Below are positions 47,191 to 55,911 of a stretch of DNA of 64,000 nt, one piece after another. The first letter of the stretch is position 1. Each line of letters opens with the position of its first letter. The position numbers were made by a program, and so were the translations under genes. Source of the DNA: Roseateles subflavus (GTDB lineage: Bacteria; Pseudomonadota; Gammaproteobacteria; Burkholderiales; Burkholderiaceae_C); NCBI RefSeq assembly GCF_030285365.1, contig NZ_JASVDS010000005.1:1-64000 (forward strand), in the 5' to 3' direction. A model generated the notes under the pieces. That model searched no databases and was not told the DNA's origin. It worked only from the letters and a program-made list of their open reading frames with translations.

Positions 47191-47344
47191 GGGGCGCCCG
47201 ACAGCCTTGTAGGAATTTCACTGACAAACGACTGCGAATTAACGGGACTTCATCGACCGAACTGGCCTGATGTTTCCGTCCTGTTGGACTCTTCACAATT
47301 CGTCTCACGTTGACACGCAATTGAAGCGAAAACAGGAGCCCGAC

Positions 47345-47671
47345 ATGAACGCCGAACAAATCCTCACCGAGATCCGTGAAGCCAATCTGTCGTACCTGAT
47401 GCTGGCCCAGAGCCTGATCCGCAACGACCGCGAGCAAGCCCTCTACCGCCTGGGCATCTCGGAAGACACCGCCACGCTGATCGCCACCCTGACCCCGGCG
47501 CAGATCATGAAGGTCTCCTCCGGCAACACGCTGCTGTGCCGCTTCCGCATGGACGACGACCTGGTGTGGGGCCTGCTGACCAGCCACGGCAAGCCGGCCG
47601 CCGCCAACGACCAGGTCTCGCGCCTGCATGCCTCGATCCTGCTGGCGGGTCGCCATCAGGAAGCGGCCTGA
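47345..47671 (+). CDS. flhD: flagellar master regulator subunit FlhD
   Basis: A 108-residue helical regulator with the family pattern EIREANLSYLMLAQSLIRND and ALYRLGISEDTA. FlhD and FlhC form the FlhD4C2 activator of early flagellar genes. ATG 47345 follows AGGAG with 6-nt spacing. About 155 bases separate it from the preceding terminator, so its leader is long; no convincing sigma-70 promoter was read. flhC follows after 206 bases with hairpins. Confidence 0.96.
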   Translation: MNAEQILTEIREANLSYLMLAQSLIRNDREQALYRLGISEDTATLIATLTPAQIMKVSSGNTLLCRFRMDDDLVWGLLTSHGKPAAANDQVSRLHASILLAGRHQEAA

Positions 47672-47718
47672 CAGTGGGCCCCCCGTCGCCCGAGGCCGGG
47701 CGACCACCCCTGAGGGGG

Positions 47719-47837
47719 TGCAGTTCATAGGCGCCGTGGGGCGGATATGAACTGCAAGGGGGGGCCGGCTTGGGGCGGCCCGGCGCCGGCCCATTCAATA
47801 CGCAGTTCGAGCCCGCCGTGGGCAGATATGAACTGCA
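47719..47837 (+). repeat. two related hairpins between flhD and flhC
   Basis: The first has perfect 11-bp arms, TGCAGTTCATA (47719-47729) and TATGAACTGCA (47746-47756). The second has 7-bp arms, GCAGTTC (47802-47808) and GAACTGC (47830-47836). The right half of each, GCCGTGGG...GATATGAACTGCA, is repeated almost exactly 82 bases apart. The element may set the flhC-to-flhD ratio. Confidence 0.75.
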
Positions 47838-47877
47838 GCCGAGACAACCAAGTAGTTTGAATAGACTGGAGACTTCC

Positions 47878-48414
47878 ATGCGCAGCAAATCCATCCTGAC
47901 CGAAGCCCGCCAGATCAGCCGTGCGGTCACCCTGATCCAGCTGGGCGCCCGCCTGCAGGTGCTGGAGTCGGAGACGGACCTGTCCTACGAGCGTCTGCTG
48001 CGCCTGTACAAGGAAGTCTCGGGCAAGTCGCCGTCCAAGGGCCAGTTGCCGTTCTCGACGGACTGGTTCATGACCTGGCAGCCCAACATCCATGCCTCGC
48101 TGTTCCTGAACGTGCATGAATACCTGAACAAGGTGGCGGAGATCGACGAGATCGACACCGTCATCAAGGCCTACCAGCTCTATCTGGAACAGGTGCAGGC
48201 GCAGGGCCTGGAGCCGCTGCTGTCGGTCACCCGCGCCTGGCGGCTGGTGAAGTTCGTGGACAACGGCATGCTGACCATGACCAAGTGCTGCAAGTGCGGC
48301 GGTCATTTCGTGACCCACCCGCACGAGATCTCGCGTCATTACGTCTGCGGCCTGTGCAATCCCCCCGCCCGTGCCGGCAAGGGCCGCGCACAAGGCGCGA
48401 TCCAGATGCACTGA
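47878..48414 (+). CDS. flhC: flagellar master regulator subunit FlhC
   Basis: A 178-residue protein. The N-terminal part has SILTEARQISRAVTLIQLGA; the C-terminal zinc site has Cys pairs in CCKCGGHF and CGLC. FlhC provides most DNA contacts of FlhD4C2. ATG 47878 lies after GGAG with 8-nt spacing. It ends 18 bases before the next gene. Confidence 0.97.
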   Translation: MRSKSILTEARQISRAVTLIQLGARLQVLESETDLSYERLLRLYKEVSGKSPSKGQLPFSTDWFMTWQPNIHASLFLNVHEYLNKVAEIDEIDTVIKAYQLYLEQVQAQGLEPLLSVTRAWRLVKFVDNGMLTMTKCCKCGGHFVTHPHEISRHYVCGLCNPPARAGKGRAQGAIQMH

Positions 48415-48432
48415 GGCCGGGCCCGCCCGACG

Positions 48433-49245
48433 ATGCAGGAACCCGCCCGCGCCGATTCCCCCGAGACCCCGCCGCCGGGCGCCGATGAGGCGCTGCCGGC
48501 GGCGCACGCATGGGCGAGGCGAGGGCAGGCGCTGTCACGGCTCTGGCCCACCTCGGCCCTGCTGTGCTGGCTGCTGGGCTGGGGGCTGCTGACGGCCCTG
48601 CAGCCGCAGGGGGCCGTCCTGGCCCTGATCGGGGCGGTGCTGCCCGTCGCCGCGCTGGCCTGGCTGCATGAGCGGCGCTGGCGGCGGTTCATGGTCCTGG
48701 GCGGCTTCGTGGCGTCGCTGCTGGCCGGACCGGGGCTGGCGCTGCTGCCCGCCTGGAGCTGGCTGCTGCCCCTGGCGCTGCTGTTGCTGATGTATCCGCG
48801 CAGCACCTGGCGCGACGCACCGCTGTTCCCGACGCCCGCCGGCGCGCTGGCCCAGGCCGCGGATCAGATCCGGCTCCCGTCCGGCGCGCGCATCCTGGAC
48901 GCCGGCTGCGGCTTGGGCGCCGGCTTGCGCGAGCTCCACCGTTGTTTCCCCGCCGCAGACCTCCATGGCATCGAGTGGAGCCCGCTGCTGGCCTGGCTGT
49001 GCCGCCTGCGCCATCCCTGGGCCCGCGTTCGCCGGGGCGACATGTGGGCGCAGTCCTGGGCGCCGTACCAGGTCGTCTACCTCTTCCAGCGCCCGGAAAG
49101 CATGGCGCAGGCCGAGGCCAAGGCGCAATCGGAACTTGAGTCCGGCGCTTGGCTGATCAGCCTGGACTTTCCCCTGCCGGGCACGCCTGCCATACTGGTC
49201 CAGCCCCTCGCGGGGCGCCATTCCCTTCACGTCTATCGTTTCTGA
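48433..49245 (+). CDS. membrane-anchored class I SAM-dependent methyltransferase
   Basis: A 270-residue protein. Residues about 38-120 form three or four hydrophobic helices (ALLCWLLGWGLLTAL, VLALIGAVLPVAALAWL, VLGGFVASLLAGPGLALL, WLLPLALLLLMY). The C-terminal half is a Rossmann methyltransferase: motif I ILDAGCGLGAGLRELH, then LHGIEWSPLLAWL and RGDMWAQSWAPYQVVYL. The substrate is unknown. It lies between flhC and motA, 18 bp after flhC, but the motA promoter lies downstream. A flagellin or lipid methylation role would be speculation. Confidence 0.85.
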   Translation: MQEPARADSPETPPPGADEALPAAHAWARRGQALSRLWPTSALLCWLLGWGLLTALQPQGAVLALIGAVLPVAALAWLHERRWRRFMVLGGFVASLLAGPGLALLPAWSWLLPLALLLLMYPRSTWRDAPLFPTPAGALAQAADQIRLPSGARILDAGCGLGAGLRELHRCFPAADLHGIEWSPLLAWLCRLRHPWARVRRGDMWAQSWAPYQVVYLFQRPESMAQAEAKAQSELESGAWLISLDFPLPGTPAILVQPLAGRHSLHVYRF

Positions 49246-49309
49246 CCCCTTGCCGATGGCAGTTGCCGGCCACTCTTCACGCCGACGTGCGGGCGATGCC
49301 CGACATCGC

Positions 49310-49336
49310 TCAAGAGCCCGCGCGCCTGGCCGATAA
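49310..49336 (+). promoter_or_regulatory. sigma-28 (FliA) promoter of motA-motB
   Basis: TCAAGAGC (49310-49317), an 11-bp spacer, GCCGATAA (49329-49336), a perfect -10 box. The transcript starts about 23 bases before the motA ATG. Confidence 0.88.
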
Positions 49337-49366
49337 GGGCATCAGACACAGCAGCATCCACACACC

Positions 49367-50227
49367 ATGTTCGTCATCGTCGGCTGGCTCGTCGCCATGG
49401 GTTGCATCTTCGGCGTGTTCATCGCGCACGGAGGCAATATCGGCGTCGTGCTGCATGCACTGCCCTTCGAGTTCATCACCATCTTCGGCGCCGCCTTCGG
49501 CGCCTTCCTGGCCAACAACCAGATGAAGGTGGTGAAGGGCGCCATGAAGGGCCTCGGGACCTGTTTCAAGGGCAGCAAGTTCAGCAAGGCCCGCTACATG
49601 GAGCTTCTGGCGCTCATGTACGACATCCTCCAGAAGGCCCGCAAGGAGGGCCTGATGTCCATCGAGAAGGACGTCGAGGATCCGCACAGCTCGCCCCTGT
49701 TCCAGAAGTACCCGACGGTGGGCAACGACCACCACGTCACGGAGTTCATCACCGACTATCTGCGGATGATGGTGTCGGGCAATCTGAACGCCCACGAGAT
49801 CGAGTCCCTGATGGACGCCGAGATCGAGACGCACCACCAGGAAGAGCACGCCGCCGTGGCGGCCCTCAACCGCCTCGCCGGCGGCCTGCCCGCCTTCGGC
49901 ATCGTGGCCGCCGTGCTGGGCGTGGTGAACACCATGGGCTCGGTGGGGCAGCCGCCCGCCGTGCTGGGCGGCATGATCGGGTCGGCCCTCGTCGGGACCT
50001 TCCTGGGCATTTTGCTGGCCTACGGTTTCGCGGAGCCGCTGGCCGGCCTGCTCGAGCAGAAGGTCGAGGACGCCGGCAAGGAGCTGCAGTGCATCAAGAC
50101 CACGCTGCTCGCCAGCATGCAGGGCTATGCGCCGCAGGTGGCGATCGAGTTCGGTCGCAAGGTACTCTATTCGGGGGACCGTCCGTCGTTCACCGAACTG
50201 GAAAGCCACGTGAAGGGCAAGAAGTGA
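49367..50227 (+). CDS. motA: flagellar motor stator protein MotA
   Basis: A 286-residue inner-membrane stator protein with four membrane helices (MFVIVGWLVAMGCIFGVFI, LPFEFITIFGAAFGAFLA, GIVAAVLGVVNTMGSVG, GSALVGTFLGILLAYGF). The cytoplasmic loop is charged for the contact with FliG. With MotB it forms the proton channel. No clear Shine-Dalgarno precedes the ATG. First gene of the FliA-driven motA-motB-cheY-cheZ series. Confidence 0.98.
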   Translation: MFVIVGWLVAMGCIFGVFIAHGGNIGVVLHALPFEFITIFGAAFGAFLANNQMKVVKGAMKGLGTCFKGSKFSKARYMELLALMYDILQKARKEGLMSIEKDVEDPHSSPLFQKYPTVGNDHHVTEFITDYLRMMVSGNLNAHEIESLMDAEIETHHQEEHAAVAALNRLAGGLPAFGIVAAVLGVVNTMGSVGQPPAVLGGMIGSALVGTFLGILLAYGFAEPLAGLLEQKVEDAGKELQCIKTTLLASMQGYAPQVAIEFGRKVLYSGDRPSFTELESHVKGKK

Positions 50228-50268
50228 TGGTCCCCAGCGTGCCGTCGGGCAGCGTCAGGAGTTGAGCC

Positions 50269-51195
50269 ATGGCCGGTGACGCCAAGAAACTCCAGCCCAT
50301 CATCATCAAGAAGATCAAGAAGGGCGGCCATGGTGCCCATGGTGGCGCCTGGAAGATCGCCTACGCCGACTTCGTGACGGCGATGATGGCCTTCTTCCTG
50401 CTGATGTGGCTGCTGGGCTCGACCACCGAGGGGGACAAGAAGGGCATCGCCGACTACTTCTCGTCGCCGCTGAAGGTGGCCTTGAGCGGCGGCTCGGGCT
50501 CGGGCGACTCCTCGCATGTGATCAAGGGCGGCGGGCAGGACCTGACGCGCCAGACCGGGCAGGTCAAGGCAGGGGACGTCGAGGCGCCGCGCCACACGAT
50601 CAACCTGCGTGCGCTGAAGGAGGAGCAGCGCCGCGCCGAGCGCAGCCGCCTGCAGCAGCTCAAGGACAAAATCCAGGAAGTGCTGGCCAACACGCCGGCG
50701 CTGGCGTCGCTCGGCGGGCAGATCCGTCTCGAAATGACACGGGAGGGTCTGCGCATCCAGATCGTGGACGAGAACAACCGTCCGATGTTCGACAGTGGCA
50801 GCGCCGTGGTCAAACCCTATATGCGAGAACTACTTCGCGAACTTGGCGCTGTCCTCGCGGAGGTCCCCAACCGCCTGACGTTGGAGGGGCATACTGATGC
50901 TCAGCCCTTCTCGGGGGGCGAACGGGGTTACAGCAACTGGGAGCTGTCGGCGGACCGCGCCAATGCCTCCCGGCGGGAGTTGCTGTCCGGGGGATTGCCG
51001 GAGTCGCGGGTGCTGCGCGTGCAGGGCCTGGCGGCCAGCAAGCTGCTGGAACCCGATGAGCCCCGAAGCCCGATCAACCGCCGGATCAGCATCATCGTGA
51101 TGAACCGTGATGCGGAAGACGCAGTGCTGAAAAATCTGCCGGACAACGAGGACGAACCGGCCGACAATTCGGCGACAGCGGCCGAGAAACCCTGA
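50269..51195 (+). CDS. motB: flagellar motor stator protein MotB
   Basis: A 308-residue stator protein. The single helix starts WKIAYADFVTAMMAFFLLMW and contains the proton-binding Asp34. The C-terminal OmpA-like domain (TLEGHTDAQPF, YSNWELSADRANASRREL) anchors the stator to peptidoglycan. It lies 41 bp after motA. Confidence 0.98.
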   Translation: MAGDAKKLQPIIIKKIKKGGHGAHGGAWKIAYADFVTAMMAFFLLMWLLGSTTEGDKKGIADYFSSPLKVALSGGSGSGDSSHVIKGGGQDLTRQTGQVKAGDVEAPRHTINLRALKEEQRRAERSRLQQLKDKIQEVLANTPALASLGGQIRLEMTREGLRIQIVDENNRPMFDSGSAVVKPYMRELLRELGAVLAEVPNRLTLEGHTDAQPFSGGERGYSNWELSADRANASRRELLSGGLPESRVLRVQGLAASKLLEPDEPRSPINRRISIIVMNRDAEDAVLKNLPDNEDEPADNSATAAEKP

Positions 51196-51298
51196 AGAAT
51201 CATTGAAGCGTCCCATCACGGCGGCGTGGCGTCCCAGACGCCGGCGCCGCCGACGGAACCCGGTTTGACCCGCCCTCACGCCCCTTGCGAGGAACGCC

Positions 51299-51691
51299 AT
51301 GAGCACTGACATGAAATTTCTGATCGTCGATGACTTCTCGACCATGCGCCGGATCGTGCGCGGTCTGCTGAAGGAGATCGGCTACAACAACGCCGAGGAG
51401 GCGGAGGATGGCGTCGAGGCCCTGAACATGCTGAAGAACGGCAAGTTCGACTTCGTGGTGAGCGACATCAACATGCCCAACATGACGGGCTTCGAGCTGC
51501 TCAAGGCCATCAAGGAAGACGCATCGCTCAAGCACCTGCCCGTGCTGATGGTGACCGCCGAGGCCCGCAAGGAAGACATCGTGCTGGCCGCCCAGAGCGG
51601 TGCTGCCGGCTACATCGTCAAACCCTTCACCAAGGCGACGCTGGAAGAGAAGGTCCAGAAGATCATGCAGAAGCTGGCCGCGGCCGCTTGA
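51299..51691 (+). CDS. cheY: chemotaxis response regulator CheY
   Basis: A 130-residue CheY. Asp11/Asp12, phosphoacceptor Asp56 ([14 protein letters not shown]), Thr86 and Lys108 (VKPF) are present. It resembles E. coli CheY more closely than the copy at 19.5 kb and is 12 bp before cheZ, so it is the likely motor-binding CheY. Confidence 0.97.
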   Translation: MSTDMKFLIVDDFSTMRRIVRGLLKEIGYNNAEEAEDGVEALNMLKNGKFDFVVSDINMPNMTGFELLKAIKEDASLKHLPVLMVTAEARKEDIVLAAQSGAAGYIVKPFTKATLEEKVQKIMQKLAAAA

Positions 51692-51703
51692 AGGGAGTAG
51701 GCC

Positions 51704-52339
51704 ATGAAAGCCGAAGATTTCGCTCAGCTGGGTGCCGGTACCGATCCCCTGATGGTCTCGCCGGAGGTGTTCCAGCAGCTCGGCACGATCACCCGCGTAC
51801 TGCATGACACCATGCAGCAGCTGGGCGTGATGCCCAAGCTGCAGACGGCCACCGACGGTCTGCCCGATGCCCGCAGCCGCCTGACCTACATCGCCAACAA
51901 GACCGCCGAGGCCGCCAACAAGGTGCTGAACTCGGTCGATCAGGCCAAGAGCGAACACGCCAAGATCTCCACGGCCACGGCCGAGATGGCGAAGGCGATC
52001 ACCGCCGACCCGGTCAAGGCCGTGGCCTCCGGCGCGGTGTTCAACTTCGTCAAGCAGGTCGAGGACTCCACCGCGCAGATCGACCAGCACCTGACGGACA
52101 TCATGCTGTCCCAGGACTTCCATGACCTCACCGGCCAGGTGGTCGCCAAGGTGGTGACGCTGGCCAACGACCTGGAAGACAGCCTGGTCAAGCTGCTGGT
52201 GCAGGTGGTGCCGCCCGAACAGCGCGAGAAGGTCGACCCGAACATCCTGCAGGGTCCGGTGGTCAATCCGGAAGGCCGAACCGACGTCGTGGCCAACCAG
52301 AGCGAGGTCGACGACCTGCTGGCCAGCCTGGGCTTCTGA
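51704..52339 (+). CDS. cheZ: CheY-P phosphatase CheZ
   Basis: A 211-residue CheZ. The long helical hairpin has the catalytic motif SQDFHDLTGQVV (Asp141, Gln145). The C terminus EVDDLLASLGF is the CheY-binding peptide. It removes the phosphate from CheY-P. Followed by a terminator. Confidence 0.97.
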   Translation: MKAEDFAQLGAGTDPLMVSPEVFQQLGTITRVLHDTMQQLGVMPKLQTATDGLPDARSRLTYIANKTAEAANKVLNSVDQAKSEHAKISTATAEMAKAITADPVKAVASGAVFNFVKQVEDSTAQIDQHLTDIMLSQDFHDLTGQVVAKVVTLANDLEDSLVKLLVQVVPPEQREKVDPNILQGPVVNPEGRTDVVANQSEVDDLLASLGF

Positions 52340-52385
52340 GGCTCCTTGTCCTCCTGCCCGGCCTGGACGGCCGGGCCTTCCACAG

Positions 52386-52417
52386 CCCGCTGTGTGCACT
52401 GCACCGGCGGGTTTTTT
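52386..52417 (+). terminator. rho-independent terminator of cheZ
   Basis: CCCGC-t-GTG and CAC-cg-GCGGG arms followed by six T residues, 46 bases after the cheZ stop. Confidence 0.8.
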
Positions 52418-52529
52418 GTTGCCCGGCCGATCGACACGTGGCGGGTCGTGCGCCCTGTGCAGGATGCCGTCGCGAAGCCGGCTGCCGGCCGGGTCGAGAT
52501 GACTGCCGGTTTCCTCCCGCTTATCCGGC

Positions 52530-52557
52530 TTAAGTTTCCCCGCCCTCCAGCCAAGAA
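52530..52557 (+). promoter_or_regulatory. weak candidate sigma-28 promoter of flhB
   Basis: TTAAGTTT, a 12-bp spacer, GCCAAGAA. Two mismatches in the -10 box and one extra spacer base. Early genes such as flhB would more usually be under FlhDC. Confidence 0.35.
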
Positions 52558-52599
52558 TGGCGCCATCCCCCGGACTGTCCCGTCCGGAGGCATCACGCC

Positions 52600-53778
52600 A
52601 TGGCAGACCAAGACGCACAGGACCGCAACCTACCCGCATCGGCCAAGAAGATCCAGCGATCTCGGGCCGAGGGCCAGCTGCCGCGCTCGCGCGACCTGCC
52701 GCACTTCGCCATGCTGGTCAGCGGCGGCGCGCTGCTGTCGGCGACCGCGCCGCAGGCCCTGGACTGGCTGCAGAAGATGCTCCAGCACGGCCTGCGTTTC
52801 GACGCCCAGCTGCTGCAGCGCCCCGGCTTCATGGGTGAGCGTCTCGGTGAGCTGACGCTGCAGGCGCTGATGTTCCTGTTGCCCTTCTGCGGCGTGCTGA
52901 TGCTGGTGGCCGTGGCGGCCAACGTCGCCGCCGGCGGCTGGAACTGGACGATGAAGCCGCTCACCCCGCGCTTCGAGCACCTGAATCCGCTGCAGGGGCT
53001 GGCGCGCCTGTTCCAATGGCAGCACCTCGGGCAGGCACTCAAGGCGGTGCTGCTGGCGCTGCTGCTCGGCGGCGTGGGCGCCCTGGTGCTCAAGGACCGC
53101 ATCGCCGGCTATGTGGGCATCATGTCCGTGCCCCTGCCCAGCGCCATCGCCTATGCCGGCCAGCAGCTGATGCAGGGCCTCGCGCTGCTCGGGCTGGCGC
53201 TCGCGCTCTTCGCCGTGATCGACGTGCCGCTGCAGCGCCACCTCTACCTCAAGCGCCTGCGCATGAGCCGTGAAGAGGCCAAGCAGGAAATGAAGGAGAT
53301 CGAGGGCAACCTCGAGATGAAGGGCAAGATGCGCGCCCGCATGCGCGAGATGGCCAAGCGCCGCATGATGGCCGCCGTTCCCACGGCCGACCTGGTGGTG
53401 ATGAACCCGACCCACTATGCCGTCGCGCTCAAGTACGAAGAGGGCAGCATGGCGGCGCCCAAGGTCGTGGCCAAGGGCACCGACCTCCTGGCGTTCCGCA
53501 TCCGCGACCTCGCCAAGGACTCGAAGGTGCCCGTGCTGCAGTCGCCCATGCTGGCGCGCGCGCTGTATGCGCATGCCGAGGTCGACCGCGAGATTCCCGC
53601 CGCCCTGTTCGCCGCCGTGGCGCAGGTGCTGGCCTATGTGTACCAGCTCAAGGCCGCGATGGCCGGCCGCGGTCAGGCGCCCACGCAGATGCCCGATCCG
53701 CAGGTGCCGCCCGAGCTGGACCCGCACAACAAGCCGCATCGCGCCCCCGATGCCGACCTTCTGGAGGATGAGGCATGA
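52600..53778 (+). CDS. flhB: flagellar export apparatus protein FlhB
   Basis: A 392-residue protein with four membrane helices and a cytoplasmic autocleaving domain. The cleavage site NPTH is at residues 269-272 (VVMNPTHYAVALKYEEG). The N terminus has the family pattern PASAKKIQRSRAEGQLPRSR. FlhB switches export from rod/hook to filament proteins together with FliK. It overlaps flhA by 4 bp (ATGA). Confidence 0.98.
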   Translation: MADQDAQDRNLPASAKKIQRSRAEGQLPRSRDLPHFAMLVSGGALLSATAPQALDWLQKMLQHGLRFDAQLLQRPGFMGERLGELTLQALMFLLPFCGVLMLVAVAANVAAGGWNWTMKPLTPRFEHLNPLQGLARLFQWQHLGQALKAVLLALLLGGVGALVLKDRIAGYVGIMSVPLPSAIAYAGQQLMQGLALLGLALALFAVIDVPLQRHLYLKRLRMSREEAKQEMKEIEGNLEMKGKMRARMREMAKRRMMAAVPTADLVVMNPTHYAVALKYEEGSMAAPKVVAKGTDLLAFRIRDLAKDSKVPVLQSPMLARALYAHAEVDREIPAALFAAVAQVLAYVYQLKAAMAGRGQAPTQMPDPQVPPELDPHNKPHRAPDADLLEDEA

Positions 53779-55865
53779 ACGCCCTGATGGCTCAGTTGCA
53801 GGCGATGCTCGGCCCGCGCGCGCAGATCATCGGCGCGCTGGGCGCGCCCGTCGCCATCCTCATGATCCTGTCGATGATGGTGCTGCCGCTGCCGCCCTTC
53901 GTGCTGGATCTGCTGTTCACCTTCAACATCGCCATGGCCGTGATGGTGATGATGGTGGCGGCACACATGCTCAAGCCGCTCGATTTCGCCGCCTTCCCGA
54001 CGGTGCTGCTGCTGACCACGCTGATGCGCCTGTCGCTCAATGTGGCCTCCACGCGCGTGGTGCTGCTGCAGGGCCACACGGGCACGGGCGCGGCGGGCCG
54101 CGTGATCGAGTCCTTCGGCCACTTCCTGATCGGCGGCAACTTCGCCGTCGGCCTGATCGTGTTCGCCATCCTCGTGGTCATCAACTTCATCGTGGTGACC
54201 AAGGGCGCCGAGCGCATCGCCGAGGTCGGCGCTCGCTTCACCCTGGACGCGATGCCCGGCAAGCAGATGGCCGTGGACGCGGACCTGAACGCCGGCCTGA
54301 TCGACGAGAAGGAGGCCAAGCGCCGCCGCGCCGAGCTGAGTGACGAAGCGGACTTCTTCGGCTCCATGGACGGTGCCAGCAAGTTTGTGCGCGGCGATGC
54401 CGTGGCCGGCATCCTGATCCTCTTCATCAACATCGTCGGCGGCTTCATCATCGGCGTGGCCCAGCACGGGCTGTCCGCCGGGCAGGCGGCCGACTCCTAC
54501 ATCCTGCTGGCAGTCGGTGATGCGCTGGTCGCGCAGGTTCCCGCGCTGCTGATCTCGGTCGCGGCGGCCATGGTGGTGTCGCGCGTCGGCAAGGACAAGG
54601 ACATCGGCACGATGATCGGCCGCCAGGTGTTCGGCTCGGCCAAGAGCCTGGCCATCACGGCCGGTGTCATCGGCATGCTGGGGCTCATCCCGGGCATGCC
54701 GCATGTGGTCTTCCTGATGATCGCCTCGGGCCTGGGCTACCTCGCCTGGTGGATCAAGCGCCGCGAGCAGCTCGCGCTGGCCGCCAAGGCCGAGCAGATG
54801 CCGCCGCCGCCGCCCGAAGCCAATGCCGAGGCCAGCTGGGACGACCTGCAGCCCGTCGACGTGCTGGGCCTGGAGGTCGGCTACCGCCTGATCACGCTGG
54901 TGGACAAGAACAAGGAGGGCGACCTGCTCTCCCGCATCAAGGGCGTGCGCCGCAAGTTCGCACAGGAGGTGGGCTTCCTGCCGCCGGCCGTGCACATCCG
55001 CGACAACCTCGAGCTGCGTCCGAGCCAGTACCGGCTGATCCTGCGCGGCGCCGTCATCGGCGAGGCCGAGGCCTATCCGGGCATGTGGCTGGCGATCAAC
55101 CCGGGCCATGCCACGCAGAAGCTCATCGGTACCTCGACCACCGACCCCGCCTTCGGACTCCCCGCCACGTGGATCGAGGAGCGCCAGCGGGAAATGGCCC
55201 AAATGGCCGGGTTTACGGTGGTTGATTGCTCGACTGTCATCGCCACCCATCTTTCACACTTGATGCAAGTTCACGCGGCCCGTCTCCTGGGCCGGGTGGA
55301 GACGCAGCAGCTGGTGGACCACCTCACCAAGCTGCAACCCCAGTTGATCGAAGACGTGATACCCAAGATGGTCGGCATCGGCACACTGCAGAAGGTTCTC
55401 CAGTTCCTGCTGGAGGAGGGCGTGCACATCCGCGACATGCGCTCCATCGTCGACTCCATCGCCGAGAACGCCACCGCCACGACCGATCCCATCGAGCTGG
55501 GCCGCCGGGTGCGCGTGCACATCGCGCCGGCCATCGTCCAGCAGATCTACGGCCCCGTGAAGGAGCTGGACGTGATCGCGCTGGAGCCCGAGCTCGAACG
55601 CCTGGTGACCCAGGCCCTGAATTCCCCGCATGGCGCCGCGCTGGACCCCGGCGTGGCTGACACCCTCGCCCGCAGCGCGGCCGAGCAGAGCCAGGCCCAG
55701 GAAGACCGCGGCGTGCCCGCCTGCCTGCTCGTGCCGGACCTGATCCGCGCGCCGCTGGCCCGCCTGCTGCGCCGTGCCGCCCCGCGCCTGAAGGTGCTGG
55801 GTCACAGCGAGATTCCCGAGACCCATTCGATCCGCATCGGTTCGATCATCGGAGCGGCCGCATGA
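53775..55865 (+). CDS. flhA: flagellar export apparatus protein FlhA
   Basis: A 696-residue gate protein: about eight N-terminal membrane helices and a large cytoplasmic ring domain. FHIPEP-region residues are TLMRLSLNVASTRVVLLQG and GQAADSYILLAVGDALVAQVP; the cytoplasmic domain has ELRPSQYRLILRGAVIGE and IGTLQKVLQFLLEEGV. It forms the nonameric export ring. Coupled to flhB. Confidence 0.99.
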   Translation: MNALMAQLQAMLGPRAQIIGALGAPVAILMILSMMVLPLPPFVLDLLFTFNIAMAVMVMMVAAHMLKPLDFAAFPTVLLLTTLMRLSLNVASTRVVLLQGHTGTGAAGRVIESFGHFLIGGNFAVGLIVFAILVVINFIVVTKGAERIAEVGARFTLDAMPGKQMAVDADLNAGLIDEKEAKRRRAELSDEADFFGSMDGASKFVRGDAVAGILILFINIVGGFIIGVAQHGLSAGQAADSYILLAVGDALVAQVPALLISVAAAMVVSRVGKDKDIGTMIGRQVFGSAKSLAITAGVIGMLGLIPGMPHVVFLMIASGLGYLAWWIKRREQLALAAKAEQMPPPPPEANAEASWDDLQPVDVLGLEVGYRLITLVDKNKEGDLLSRIKGVRRKFAQEVGFLPPAVHIRDNLELRPSQYRLILRGAVIGEAEAYPGMWLAINPGHATQKLIGTSTTDPAFGLPATWIEERQREMAQMAGFTVVDCSTVIATHLSHLMQVHAARLLGRVETQQLVDHLTKLQPQLIEDVIPKMVGIGTLQKVLQFLLEEGVHIRDMRSIVDSIAENATATTDPIELGRRVRVHIAPAIVQQIYGPVKELDVIALEPELERLVTQALNSPHGAALDPGVADTLARSAAEQSQAQEDRGVPACLLVPDLIRAPLARLLRRAAPRLKVLGHSEIPETHSIRIGSIIGAAA

Positions 55866-55911
55866 GCGCCCGCCTGCCGATGACCGATGCCCTGCCTTGC
55901 CAGGAGGCCGC

